A stretch of 5,937 bases of DNA, taken from NCBI GenBank assembly GCA_025451425.1, contig JANWKK010000026.1, positions 1 through 5,937 on the forward strand. Reading direction: 5' to 3'. The DNA is from Gemmatimonadaceae bacterium. GTDB taxonomy: Bacteria; Gemmatimonadota; Gemmatimonadetes; Gemmatimonadales; Gemmatimonadaceae. This document shows, piece by piece, positions 1-5,937 of the stretch. Under the pieces are notes generated by a model that was not told the origin of the DNA, made no database searches, and worked only from the letters and a program-made list of their open reading frames with translations. Within the stretch, counting starts at the first letter, position 1; every line of letters starts with the position of its first letter. Position numbers and translations under genes: made by a program.

Positions 1-449
1 GTGGTTCCTTCCAGCGGGATATCGACGGGAGCTTGCTGGCTGGCACGGATGACAGGCTGACGCGTCGATTGCATCGTGTGTACCTGTCGAATAACGCTGG
101 TCAGCTCATCCGACGTAAATGGCTTGATCAAGAAATTGCGAGCGCCCGCTAGCATCGAGCGACGCAAGTAGTCAGGGTCGCCTTGGATCGACATCATAAT
201 GACGTCGATCCCGGTTGCCTGGCGCGACAAGAGGTCCGTCGCCTTGATCCCGTCCATGTCGGGCAGATTGATGTCCATGAGGACGATATTCGGCAACGCG
301 GTGATGGCGAGCGCGAGACCATCCTGGCCCGTTCCGGCCTCACCCACTACTTCAATATCGTCCTCGAAGCCGAGCAAGAGCGTCAGACTCTTGCGTTGCT
401 CAGCGTTATCATCGACGATCAACACCCGAATCTTGGTCTGTGCTGACAT
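1..449 (-). CDS. Response-regulator receiver domain protein, probable N-terminus of a CpaE/TadZ-like Tad pilus ATPase (partial)
   Basis: Translated by eye from ATG at 447-449; the frame stays open for 149 codons to the left edge, so the C-terminus is missing. Seen: a complete CheY-like receiver at residues about 7-125, with beta-1 RVLIVDD carrying acidic pair D13/D14, phospho-acceptor D59 in LMDINLPDMDG, switch residue S87 in MMSIQG, and K109 in the FLIKPF motif. After residue 125 a Gln/Pro-containing linker begins. Family knowledge: receivers with the run MSxQ..DYLRR.MLAGAR.FL.KPF often precede a MinD/ParA-like ATPase (CpaE/TadZ), which places the Tad pilus machine in the cell. The gene lies 46 bp downstream of cpaB on the same strand, which supports this. 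Inference: the ATPase domain lies beyond the edge; a stand-alone response regulator is the alternative. The start is supported by GAAGGG at 456-461, six bases upstream. Confidence 0.85.
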   Translation of the reverse strand, partial: MSAQTKIRVLIVDDNAEQRKSLTLLLGFEDDIEVVGEAGTGQDGLALAITALPNIVLMDINLPDMDGIKATDLLSRQATGIDVIMMSIQGDPDYLRRSMLAGARNFLIKPFTSDELTSVIRQVHTMQSTRQPVIRASQQAPVDIPLEGT

Positions 450-495
450 GCCTCACCCTTCTCTCAATCCGTAGCCTTAGCGACTGAGCCGTCGA

Positions 496-1422
496 CTAAC
501 TGGCCTTGGCGGTTGGGCTCGGCGTCGCGCCCGGAGTTGTCGCGCTCGTCGGCGTTGGCGTTGGGGTGATCTTGCCAAGGAAGTTATACTTCTCTTCCAC
601 ATACGACCGAGTGACTGGGATCGTGACGTTATCGGCCTTCGCGTCGTCGTAGCGTCGGAGCACCAGGTCATACGCGCCGCCGCCATCTTTCACGAACTTG
701 ATCAGCAGGGCGTCTTGATGCGACAGAAGGAGGGTAATGGTCGTCGCGCTGGCCGCGGCTGGCTGAGCGCCCTGTTGACCCGCGGGAGGCGCTGCCGCGG
801 TCTTTTGACCGACGGCGATTACCTTAACGTGCTGCAACACGGTCTGGGTGATCGATGTGACCGACGAGGCGTCCTGGCTCGGGCCTCCGTTGTCCTCGGC
901 GCGGACTTTAGGGGCTGGCGTAGCAACCGGTCCGGCCGTGGGCGTGGCCTGGACCTGTGTTGCATCGTGGGGAGCGGACAGCAGGATATCGACATAATCT
1001 CCAGGAGCTATGGCGCCGGCAACGGCGTCAGGATCCGCGATTGACATGGACTCCGCCACCATATCCGAGGGGATATCGATGGAGAGGCCCGTTTGTCCCG
1101 TCGTCTTGCTGCTCGACAAGTTTGTCGCAACGACCGGCAAACCCTTTGCCACTCGATCGACGATGACCTTGCTGACTGCGTCGGACGGCTGCATCAGGGA
1201 ATTCGGCGGGATCATCGCCACGGGCCACTTCGTCACCGTGAAGAGCATCTTGGCGTTATCCGCGGTGATGAAGGTACGCGGCTGAATATCAACCGCCGCC
1301 ACCATCACGTCTTGCACCGCCACCTGCTGAGGCTTTGCTTGGTTGGCGATAAGATAGACGGACAAACCAGCAATGAGTGCGAAGACTACGCCAAGGATGA
1401 GAAACACACGACCACGTGCCAC
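496..1422 (-). CDS. cpaB: Flp/Tad pilus assembly protein CpaB (RcpC)
   Basis: 308 residues from a GTG start. Seen: a short basic N-terminus and one hydrophobic segment at residues about 6-26 (membrane anchor or uncleaved signal); an SAF-like domain at about 36-100 (AAVDIQPRTFI, PVVATNL); an RcpC-type region at about 112-275 with IAPGDYVDILL, TVLQHVKVIAVGQ and TLLLSHQDALLIKF. Two Ala/Pro-rich insertions (about 157-187 and 208-226) interrupt that region, and the C-terminus is a Thr/Pro tail with TPTPTPT. Family knowledge: CpaB is an exported or membrane-anchored component of Flp/Tad pilus biogenesis that helps form the envelope-spanning channel. The following gene is a CpaE-like receiver, fitting a tad operon running off the left edge. 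Start choice: an in-frame ATG at 1575 would add 51 residues with no family character, whereas GTG 1422 has AGGAGG seven bases upstream and opens directly onto the anchor. Length is normal for the family. Confidence 0.92.
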   Translation of the reverse strand: MARGRVFLILGVVFALIAGLSVYLIANQAKPQQVAVQDVMVAAVDIQPRTFITADNAKMLFTVTKWPVAMIPPNSLMQPSDAVSKVIVDRVAKGLPVVATNLSSSKTTGQTGLSIDIPSDMVAESMSIADPDAVAGAIAPGDYVDILLSAPHDATQVQATPTAGPVATPAPKVRAEDNGGPSQDASSVTSITQTVLQHVKVIAVGQKTAAAPPAGQQGAQPAAASATTITLLLSHQDALLIKFVKDGGGAYDLVLRRYDDAKADNVTIPVTRSYVEEKYNFLGKITPTPTPTSATTPGATPSPTAKAS

Positions 1423-1429
1423 GAGCCAA

Positions 1430-1435
1430 CCTCCT
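1430..1435 (-). promoter_or_regulatory. Ribosome binding site of cpaB (decides the GTG start)
   Basis: A full AGGAGG (CCTCCT on the plus strand) lies seven bases before GTG 1420-1422. It is the reason for choosing the internal GTG rather than the longer reading from ATG 1575. Confidence 0.85.
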
Positions 1436-1597
1436 GTACCAACGACTGAACTGCACGCTTCTGAGATAGGGACGTCCACGATCGCCGACGTGCGTTCTTG
1501 CTCACCATGTAGTGAAGAACGGCATGCCACCGTCGCCGGTCGGCGTCGTTCAGCCTTTCCGCCGTGCTCAGGCATGGTACGGTGATGCGAGATCTAC

Positions 1598-1626
1598 ACT
1601 ACGTTAATGTGTACTTTTGTACTACG
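1598..1626. repeat. Short AT-rich repeat block, possible operator
   Basis: Seen directly: TGTACT at 1610-1615 and again at 1618-1623, separated by TT, so starts are 8 bp apart and the centre reads GTAC-TTTT-GTAC, which is also an inverted repeat. The pair is bracketed by two copies of ACTACG (1598-1603 and 1621-1626). It sits in the middle of the divergent promoter region, where a regulator of either transcription unit could bind. No regulator family is recognised, so operator function is inference. Confidence 0.3.
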
Positions 1627-1687
1627 ATAGGCGCACAAGATGCCTAACGGGATTCCTCGCTAGGTTACGCCGTTTACCTTTTGGTCA

Positions 1688-1693
1688 TATAAA
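1688..1693 (+). promoter_or_regulatory. Candidate -10 element for the NAPRTase gene
   Basis: TATAAA matches the sigma-70 -10 consensus at five of six positions and lies 31 bases before the ATG, giving a short leader. At 17-bp spacing the -35 position is TTACGC, a poor match, so this is a weak or extended promoter if it is one at all. Confidence 0.35.
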
Positions 1694-1711
1694 GTCCCAC
1701 GGGGCAAAATA

Positions 1712-1716
1712 AGAGG
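1712..1716 (+). promoter_or_regulatory. Ribosome binding site of the NAPRTase gene
   Basis: AGAGG ends eight bases before ATG 1725-1727, a good Shine-Dalgarno position. It supports this start although the first 20 or so residues precede the conserved domain. Confidence 0.65.
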
Positions 1717-1724
1717 CGTCAACT

Positions 1725-3158
1725 ATGCTTCCAGCAACCCCAAGAGGCGGAGGACAGGACATCGGCAACCAGGCGGCTCACACCGGCTTGCTGACCGATC
1801 TCTACCATCCCGATGCGGCGTACGTCAGCTGGCGCTCGGGAATGAATGGCGTCGCGACGTTCGATCTGTACACGAGGAGAGCGCCTTTTAGCGGAGCGTA
1901 CCTCCTCGTCGCCGGACTGCAGCAGGCGATTCAGTTTCTCCTCACCTTCGGCTACCGTGACGAAGATGTCCGATACCTTGCCGGCTTGCGATCGTACGAC
2001 GCGGAGTTCCTGCGCGAGCTGAGACGCCTACGTTTCACAGGCGACGTCTGGGCAATGCCGGAAGGGAGCGTCGCATTCCCACACGAACCACTGCTCCGTG
2101 TGACGGCGCCATTTCGAGAGGCCTTGCTCGTCGAGTCCGGCCTGCTCCAGGCCGTCAACCTCGCCACGTTGCTGGCGACGAAGGCCGCTCGCATCACGTA
2201 CGCGGCGAGAGGCAAGCGCGTCGCCGACTTCGCCTTTCGTCGGGCCAGTGAACCGTTCACCGTCGCGAGGTCGGCCTATATTGGCGGATGCGTCAGCACG
2301 TCATTCCTAGCCGCCGCGTACCGGTACGACCTCAAGGCAACCGGCACCATCCCGCATGCGCTCGTCGAGCTCTTTCCGAGCGAAGAGGACGCATTCTCAG
2401 CAGTTGCGGACAGCTTCGATCGCTATACCTTGTTGCTGGATACGTACAACCCGCGGAAGGCCATCCACAAAGCTGTGGAGGCGGCAAGACGGGCGTCCGA
2501 GCGCCGACGACACGAGTTGGTCGCCGTACGGCTGGATGGAGGCGACCTGCGTGATGACAGCATCTACGTACGTCGTGTGCTGAACGATGCGGGACTCGAA
2601 TCCGTCGAGATTCTGGTCAGTGGCGACCTCGATGAGTTCTCTATCGCCGAGCTCGAAGTATCCGGAGCGCCGATCGACGGCTATGGCGTCGGCACCAGTC
2701 TGGGAGTCGCAGCCGGTTCGATCGAGCGGGGGATCCCTGGAGGCGCATTGGGCGGGGTCTACAAACTGGTCGAGTACGAAGACCCGTCAGGCGTCACTCT
2801 ACCGAAAGTAAAGGTCTCCGGCGAAAAGAGTACATGGCCTGGCAAGAAGCAGGTCTATCGCATCGGCAATTACGAGCGAGACCTTATCGCTCTTGCGAGT
2901 GAGTCGGCGCCGGCGAGGTCCGCATCGCTCTTGCAGCCGGTTGTGATTCAGGGAACGCCGATAGGGGAAACGCCCTCCCTGCCAGGGATCGCCGCTCGGG
3001 CGGCGATCCAGCTTGGATCGATGCCCGATGGTTACCGCAATTTGGAGGACGCCGACCGGTACCCAGTCGAGTTCAGCCCTCTCCTCATCGATTTGCTCGA
3101 GCGGGCCGTCGACGTTGTCCAAGACTCGATCCACGACCATGAAGACATGAGGCAGTAG
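1725..3158 (+). CDS. pncB: Nicotinate phosphoribosyltransferase (NAPRTase)
   Basis: 477 residues, normal length. Family role: in the cytoplasm it joins nicotinate to PRPP with ATP hydrolysis, giving nicotinate mononucleotide in the Preiss-Handler branch of NAD synthesis. Seen in order: LLTDLY at 22-27 (family N-terminal motif); ATFDLYTRR at 44-52; VAGLQQ at 62-67; ESGLLQAVN...ATKAARI at 137-157; DFAFRRASEP at 168-177; ARSAYIGG at 181-188; GTIPHAL at 207-213 with H211 as the probable phosphorylated histidine; LLLDTYN at 236-242; VRLDGGDL at 268-275; VSGDLDE at 298-304; GAPIDGYGVGT at 314-324; LGGVYKLVE at 342-350; and PGKKQVYR at 372-379. Oddities: HPDAAY follows LLTDLY where many homologues have ELTM, and DGGDL replaces the common DSGDL. 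Divergent from cpaB and convergent with ftsH, so probably monocistronic. Nicotinamide phosphoribosyltransferase is less likely given the overall motif set. Confidence 0.93.
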   Translation: MLPATPRGGGQDIGNQAAHTGLLTDLYHPDAAYVSWRSGMNGVATFDLYTRRAPFSGAYLLVAGLQQAIQFLLTFGYRDEDVRYLAGLRSYDAEFLRELRRLRFTGDVWAMPEGSVAFPHEPLLRVTAPFREALLVESGLLQAVNLATLLATKAARITYAARGKRVADFAFRRASEPFTVARSAYIGGCVSTSFLAAAYRYDLKATGTIPHALVELFPSEEDAFSAVADSFDRYTLLLDTYNPRKAIHKAVEAARRASERRRHELVAVRLDGGDLRDDSIYVRRVLNDAGLESVEILVSGDLDEFSIAELEVSGAPIDGYGVGTSLGVAAGSIERGIPGGALGGVYKLVEYEDPSGVTLPKVKVSGEKSTWPGKKQVYRIGNYERDLIALASESAPARSASLLQPVVIQGTPIGETPSLPGIAARAAIQLGSMPDGYRNLEDADRYPVEFSPLLIDLLERAVDVVQDSIHDHEDMRQ

Positions 3159-3171
3159 CTCGGACTGCTAC
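3155..3171. terminator. Small inverted repeat spanning both convergent stop codons
   Basis: GTAGC (3155-3159) and GCTAC (3167-3171) flank a 7-base loop. The arms contain the TAG stops of the NAPRTase gene (3156-3158) and, on the other strand, of ftsH (3168-3170). A 5-bp stem with no T-run is weak, so a bidirectional terminator role is only possible. Confidence 0.25.
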
Positions 3172-5057
3172 GTGACCGGCGTCAGCGCCGGCTGCGCCTT
3201 CGGCCCGATCAGTTGGTCGAGGGCGGAGCCTTCGACAACTTCGTCGCGCAGCAAGGCTTCGACCAACGCCTCAAGCTCAGGCTGATGTTGCTCGATGATG
3301 TTGGTCGCGCGACTGTAGGCTTCTGAGATGAAACGCTCGACTTCACGATCGATCGCCGACGCCGCCTCTTCACTGTACTGTCGCTCGCCCATAGCGAGCT
3401 GCCGGCCGAGGAATGGCGCGGAGCCGTCGAGATCGAAGGCTACCGGCGGTAGCGAGCTTGCCATTCCCCATTCCGTGACCATTCGGCGCGCTAGCTTCGA
3501 CGCTTCTTTCAAGTCGTTTTCCGCGCCCGACGTCACCTCGTTGAGGACGAGCGCCTCGGCGGCCCGACCTCCCATGGCGACCGCGAGACGGTCCATCAGG
3601 TAACGCCGGCCGTAGTTATGGGCGTCGTGATCGGGCACCATTTGGGTAACGCCGAGTGACCTGCCCCGCGGAACAATCGTGATCTTCTGGATGGGATCGG
3701 CGTGCTCGCTGAATCGGCCGACAATCGCGTGGCCGCCTTCGTGGTAGGCAATGATGCGGCGCTCGTCATCCGACAGCATGATGGCCCGTCGAACTCCAAG
3801 GAGGACTTTGTCCTGCGCCTCGCTGAAATCGACGCTCTCGACCACGTTCTTGCCCTTGTGCGCCGCTACCAGCGCCGCTTCATTGACCAGGTTGGCCAGA
3901 TCGGCGCCGGCGAATCCAGGCGTCTTCTTGGCGACGAGGTCCAGGCTTACGTCGGAGCTGAGTGGCACCTTGCGAGAGTGAATCTTGAGGATGGCCTCGC
4001 GTCCCGCGCGATCCGGTCGCTCAACCGTCACTTCACGGTCGAAGCGCCCTGGTCTGAGCAGCGCTGGATCGAGGACATCCGGTCGGTTGGTAGCCGCGAG
4101 TACGATGACGCCTTGGTTCTGCTCGAAGCCGTCCATTTCCACGAGCAGTTGATTCAGGGTCTGCTCGCGCTCGTCGTTGACGTTGCCGTAGCCGGCCCCC
4201 CGCTGCCGGCCAACCGAGTCGATCTCGTCCACAAACACGATCGCCGGCGCGGCTTTCTTTGCCTTGTCGAAGAGGTCTCGTACACGAGATGCGCCGACGC
4301 CAACGAACATCTCGACGAATTCAGTGGCGCTAATACTGAAAAACGGTACTCCCGCCTCGCCGGCCACTGCCCGCGCCAGCAGCGTTTTCCCGGTACCTGG
4401 AGGTCCGACGAGCAGGACGCCCCGCGGGATTCTAGCGCCCAGCTTCTCAAACCGCATCGGATCCTTCAGGAACTCGACGACCTCCTGAAGCTCAGTCTTC
4501 GCTTCATCGACGCCGGCGACATCACGAAAGGTAATGCCCGGCCGCTCCGAAGAGTACAGTTTCGCTTTGCTTTGACCGAATCCCATCGCCGTTTGCTGCC
4601 CTTGTCTCGCTTTCCGGAAGAGCAACACGGTGAAGCCAACGAGGAACAGCAACGGGACGATATTGGCCAGACTTCCCAGAATGGTCGCCCATGCTGGAGG
4701 CTGCTCCGTCTTCGCGGTAAGTTGGACGCCCTTGGCGAGGAGAGCGGCTGTCAGCGTATCGTCCTGGGCGGGTAACGTAGGCGCCTGTGTCGTGAAGAGT
4801 GCGTACGACGATGCGGAGGGCGTACTCGGCGGCCAGTCGACCGCCTTCTTGAAAGCGCCGGAAATCCTCGCCCCTTGAATGGTCACCGACTCGACGTTGC
4901 TCGCGTCAACCTGTGTGCGAAAAGCCGAGTACGGAAGATCAACCGACTTCGGTTGAGCGGTCTTCACGGAAAGTAAGGCGGGCAAGTAGAAAAGCAGGTT
5001 GAGAACGAGCGTCACCGCGATGAGCACGATCCAAGTACGAGTGGTCATGCGTTGCAT
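3168..5057 (-). CDS. ftsH: ATP-dependent zinc metalloprotease FtsH
   Basis: 629 residues, full length. Family role: a membrane-anchored hexameric AAA+ protease that extracts and degrades misfolded membrane proteins and some regulators. Seen: TM1 about 8-30; a short extracytoplasmic region about 31-124; TM2 about 125-147; linker; [11 protein letters not shown] at 177-187; Walker A GPPGTGKT at 218-225; pore loop FVG at 251-253; Walker B VFVDEID at 274-280; second region of homology from TNRPD (323-327) with arginine fingers R335 and R338; zinc motif HEGGH at 439-443 (H439, E440, H443), with third ligand D515 in GAENDL. All catalytic residues are present. Oddity: the zinc motif has Gly where HEAGH is usual. 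The C-terminal tail after LIG is short and Pro/Ala-rich. The start has GAGGAG six bases upstream and gives a short N-terminus before TM1; Met4 is a weaker alternative. It follows prfB on the same strand after 347 bp, so it probably has its own promoter. Confidence 0.97.
   Translation of the reverse strand: MQRMTTRTWIVLIAVTLVLNLLFYLPALLSVKTAQPKSVDLPYSAFRTQVDASNVESVTIQGARISGAFKKAVDWPPSTPSASSYALFTTQAPTLPAQDDTLTAALLAKGVQLTAKTEQPPAWATILGSLANIVPLLFLVGFTVLLFRKARQGQQTAMGFGQSKAKLYSSERPGITFRDVAGVDEAKTELQEVVEFLKDPMRFEKLGARIPRGVLLVGPPGTGKTLLARAVAGEAGVPFFSISATEFVEMFVGVGASRVRDLFDKAKKAAPAIVFVDEIDSVGRQRGAGYGNVNDEREQTLNQLLVEMDGFEQNQGVIVLAATNRPDVLDPALLRPGRFDREVTVERPDRAGREAILKIHSRKVPLSSDVSLDLVAKKTPGFAGADLANLVNEAALVAAHKGKNVVESVDFSEAQDKVLLGVRRAIMLSDDERRIIAYHEGGHAIVGRFSEHADPIQKITIVPRGRSLGVTQMVPDHDAHNYGRRYLMDRLAVAMGGRAAEALVLNEVTSGAENDLKEASKLARRMVTEWGMASSLPPVAFDLDGSAPFLGRQLAMGERQYSEEAASAIDREVERFISEAYSRATNIIEQHQPELEALVEALLRDEVVEGSALDQLIGPKAQPALTPVT
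3176..3191 (+). terminator. GC-rich hairpin just after the NAPRTase gene, inside the end of ftsH
   Basis: A perfect 6-bp stem, CCGGCG (3176-3181) with CGCCGG (3186-3191) around loop TCAG, begins 17 bases after the NAPRTase stop. It lies in codons for the ftsH C-terminal tail, which is poorly conserved in this family. It lacks a following T-tract, so an intrinsic terminator is unproven; it might instead cap the 3' end of the mRNA. Confidence 0.3.
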
Positions 5058-5063
5058 TCGAGT

Positions 5064-5069
5064 CTCCTC
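5064..5069 (-). promoter_or_regulatory. Ribosome binding site of ftsH
   Basis: GAGGAG (CTCCTC on the plus strand) lies six bases before ATG 5055-5057. This favours that ATG over the in-frame ATG three codons later. Confidence 0.8.
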
Positions 5070-5096
5070 GGGGACCGTCGCGTGGCGGCGACCTCA

Positions 5097-5111
5097 CTTC
5101 AATAATTCAAG
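5097..5111. repeat. Near-perfect 15-bp palindrome upstream of ftsH
   Basis: CTTCAATAATTCAAG reads almost the same on both strands, with one mismatched pair and a central base. It lies about 40 bases before the ftsH start in an AT-rich patch. The minus strand contains CTTGAA, resembling the -35 of heat-shock sigma promoters, but no clear matching -10 follows. Operator or heat-shock promoter roles are speculative. Confidence 0.25.
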
Positions 5112-5143
5112 ACGCCAGTTGCGCGCTGTACCGACCAACTATC

Positions 5144-5172
5144 AGTGTACGACACGCGAACTTTTTGGTGAG
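5144..5172 (-). promoter_or_regulatory. Weak candidate promoter for ftsH
   Basis: On the minus strand, CTCACC (5167-5172, three of six matches to TTGACA) and TACACT (5144-5149, four of six matches to TATAAT) are 17 bp apart. This would give a leader of roughly 80 bases. Matches of this quality occur by chance, and the sigma-factor preferences of this organism are unknown. Confidence 0.2.
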
Positions 5173-5254
5173 CACCCGAGAGACTCGTGTCCTCCTAAGG
5201 CGAAACTCTGCGGTCTCCGCACTTCGCCGACAGGACGCGGAAAGGTCGAATTGC

Positions 5255-5285
5255 GCTGCGACGACCCGCGACCTCGGGCCGCAGC
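5255..5285. repeat. Two-tier GC-rich hairpin between prfB and ftsH
   Basis: Outer arms GCTGCG (5255-5260) and CGCAGC (5280-5285) enclose an inner stem CCCG (5265-5268) and CGGG (5275-5278), with an asymmetric internal loop between the tiers. There is no T-run on either side. It could be leader structure of ftsH or chance pairing in GC-rich DNA. Confidence 0.3.
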
Positions 5286-5355
5286 ATCGCACCTCAACAG
5301 CCTAAGAGAGCATCGATCATGGCGCCTTGGATGAACGATGCGCCGGTTGAGCGCA

Positions 5356-5371
5356 GCGCACAACAGTGCGC
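5356..5371 (-). terminator. Candidate hairpin after prfB
   Basis: A perfect 6-bp stem, GCGCAC (5356-5361) and GTGCGC (5366-5371) with a 4-base loop, begins about 33 bases after the prfB stop. No T-tract follows on the minus strand, so it may be a weak intrinsic terminator or a 3'-end stabiliser. Confidence 0.35.
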
Positions 5372-5404
5372 GGCAGCGACTCTCAGTGGGAGCGAAGCCC
5401 GATG

Positions 5405-5937
5405 TTAAGCCCGCGCCGTGACGGGCATCGCCTCGGGATCGACTTGGAACCGCAGGTACGCTTCGATAAAGCCGTCGAGATCACCATCGAGAACGGCGGT
5501 CGTATTGCCGGTCTCGAAGCCGGTACGATGGTCCTTGACCATCGTGTACGGCTGCAAGACATACGATCGAATCTGGTTGCCCCAGCCGGCGGCCACATGC
5601 TCGCCCCGCAGCTTCTTCGCCGCCTCTTCCTGCGCCTCGATCTGCAACTCGAGTAGGCGCGATCGCAGGATCCGCATGGCCATCTCACGATTCTGCAGCT
5701 GCGACCGCTCGTTCTGACACGTGACGACGATGCCGGAAGGCAGGTGCGTAATTCGAATAGCCGAGTCGGTCTTGTTCACGTGTTGACCGCCGGCGCCGGT
5801 TGATCGGTAGGTGTCGATCCTCAAGTCCTTGTCGTCGATCTGCACTTCGACATCTCGCTCGACCTCGGGCATGACCTCGACGAGCGCGAACGACGTGTGC
5901 CGGCGCTTTGCCGAGTCGAACGGTGACATACGGACAA
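5405..5937 (-). CDS. prfB: Peptide chain release factor 2 (RF2), C-terminal half (partial)
   Basis: 176 residues are visible up to the right edge; the family is about 365 residues, so the N-terminal half is outside. Family role: RF2 reads UGA and UAA in the ribosomal A site and triggers peptide release. Seen: the frame continues past the apparent Met at 5929 with VR before it, matching the conserved ..LVR-M/I-SPFDS.. context, so that Met is internal. The SPF anticodon-like tripeptide (5918-5926) identifies RF2 rather than RF1, which has P-x-T there. The GAGGQ catalytic motif has its GGQ at 5783-5791, followed by [18 protein letters not shown] and CQNERSQ. The C-terminus carries MVKDHRTG and [14 protein letters not shown]. 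Ends with TAA. The programmed frameshift found near the start of many prfB genes cannot be assessed here. Upstream of ftsH on the same strand. Confidence 0.96.
   Translation of the reverse strand, partial: VRMSPFDSAKRRHTSFALVEVMPEVERDVEVQIDDKDLRIDTYRSTGAGGQHVNKTDSAIRITHLPSGIVVTCQNERSQLQNREMAMRILRSRLLELQIEAQEEAAKKLRGEHVAAGWGNQIRSYVLQPYTMVKDHRTGFETGNTTAVLDGDLDGFIEAYLRFQVDPEAMPVTARA

Larger units (their letters stand above)
1423..1724. other. Divergent intergenic region between cpaB and the NAPRTase gene
   Basis: About 300 bp separate the two divergent starts. The cpaB frame stays open back to 1575, but the predicted peptide is unlike CpaB and is treated as leader sequence. The part near cpaB is GC-rich and can form hairpins (about 1523-1576). 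The part near 1590-1720 is clearly more AT-rich than the flanking genes, as expected for promoters. It contains the repeat block at 1598-1626 and a TATAAA box ahead of the NAPRTase gene. I see no tRNA, no known riboswitch core and no convincing small gene here. Confidence 0.6.
5058..5404. other. Non-coding region between prfB and ftsH
   Basis: 347 bp with no recognisable protein gene: the frames that remain open give Arg/Ser/Cys-rich peptides without family character. Seen: hairpins at 5356-5371 and 5255-5285; an orphan AGGAGG on the minus strand at 5191-5196, with the first GTG 15 bases further on, too far for a normal start; a near-palindrome at 5097-5111; and the ftsH ribosome binding site. 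I checked for T-loop-like tRNA ends and SRP or tmRNA cores by eye and saw none. The likely content is the prfB 3' end plus the ftsH promoter and leader. Confidence 0.55.

Noticed and set aside
183..474. Two overlapping plus-strand open frames near the left end
   Set aside because: Both are antisense to the receiver gene, whose minus-strand frame carries the complete set of receiver motifs.
543..566. Hexanucleotide GGCGTT-like tandem repeat
   Set aside because: It simply encodes the Thr-Pro repeat tail of CpaB and is not an independent repeat element.
1423..1724. A c-di-GMP or other known riboswitch upstream of cpaB
   Set aside because: Hairpins are possible, but I could not find the conserved core of any riboswitch class I know.
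2799..3140. A 113-codon minus-strand frame inside the NAPRTase gene
   Set aside because: It is a shadow of conserved NAPRTase coding sequence with no recognisable domain.
3702..4775. A 357-codon open frame on the plus strand
   Set aside because: It lies wholly antisense to the ftsH catalytic core. Its product has no family character and its openness follows from the codon bias of ftsH.
5142..5363. A 73-codon minus-strand frame between prfB and ftsH
   Set aside because: It has an Arg/Ser/Cys-rich composition, no ribosome binding site at its start, and no family resemblance.
5405..5929. Treating ATG 5929 as the true start of a 174-residue short release-factor-like protein
   Set aside because: The frame continues to the window edge with VR before the Met, matching the conserved RF2 context, and the SPF motif is present, so it is a truncated view of full RF2.

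Overview
The window looks like chromosome from a moderately high-GC bacterium. Gene content and protein style (a Tad/Flp pilus CpaB with Pro/Thr-rich tracts, and a receiver-type CpaE/TadZ start) most resemble Chloroflexota or a related terrestrial phylum. This placement is an impression from protein character, not a database result. I see no phage, transposon, CRISPR or RNA-gene signature.

Layout, left to right. (1) Positions 1-449, minus strand: the N-terminal receiver domain of a response regulator, cut by the window edge and probably the front of a CpaE/TadZ-type pilus ATPase. (2) Positions 496-1422, minus: cpaB/rcpC, the inner-membrane-anchored Tad/Flp pilus assembly protein, 46 bp upstream of the receiver gene and probably in the same operon, which continues off the left edge. 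(3) Positions 1423-1724: a divergent intergenic region with an AT-rich repeat block and a possible structured leader. (4) Positions 1725-3158, plus: nicotinate phosphoribosyltransferase (NAD salvage). (5) Positions 3168-5057, minus: ftsH, the membrane AAA+ zinc protease, convergent with the NAPRTase gene and only 9 bp from it. (6) Positions 5058-5404: a 347-bp non-coding stretch with hairpins and weak promoter-like motifs. (7) Positions 5405-5937, minus: the C-terminal half of prfB (release factor 2), cut by the right edge.

The genes belong to separate processes: surface pilus assembly, NAD salvage, membrane protein quality control and translation termination. Only the cpaB-receiver pair forms a clear functional unit. 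Its first protein after CpaB keeps a complete phosphorylatable receiver, so pilus assembly or localisation may be under phosphorelay control.

I found no convincing undescribed system. The best leads are modest: the intact receiver in the Tad operon, a HEGGH zinc motif in FtsH in place of the usual HEAGH, a divergent N-terminal motif in the NAPRTase, and repeats or structures in the two intergenic regions.
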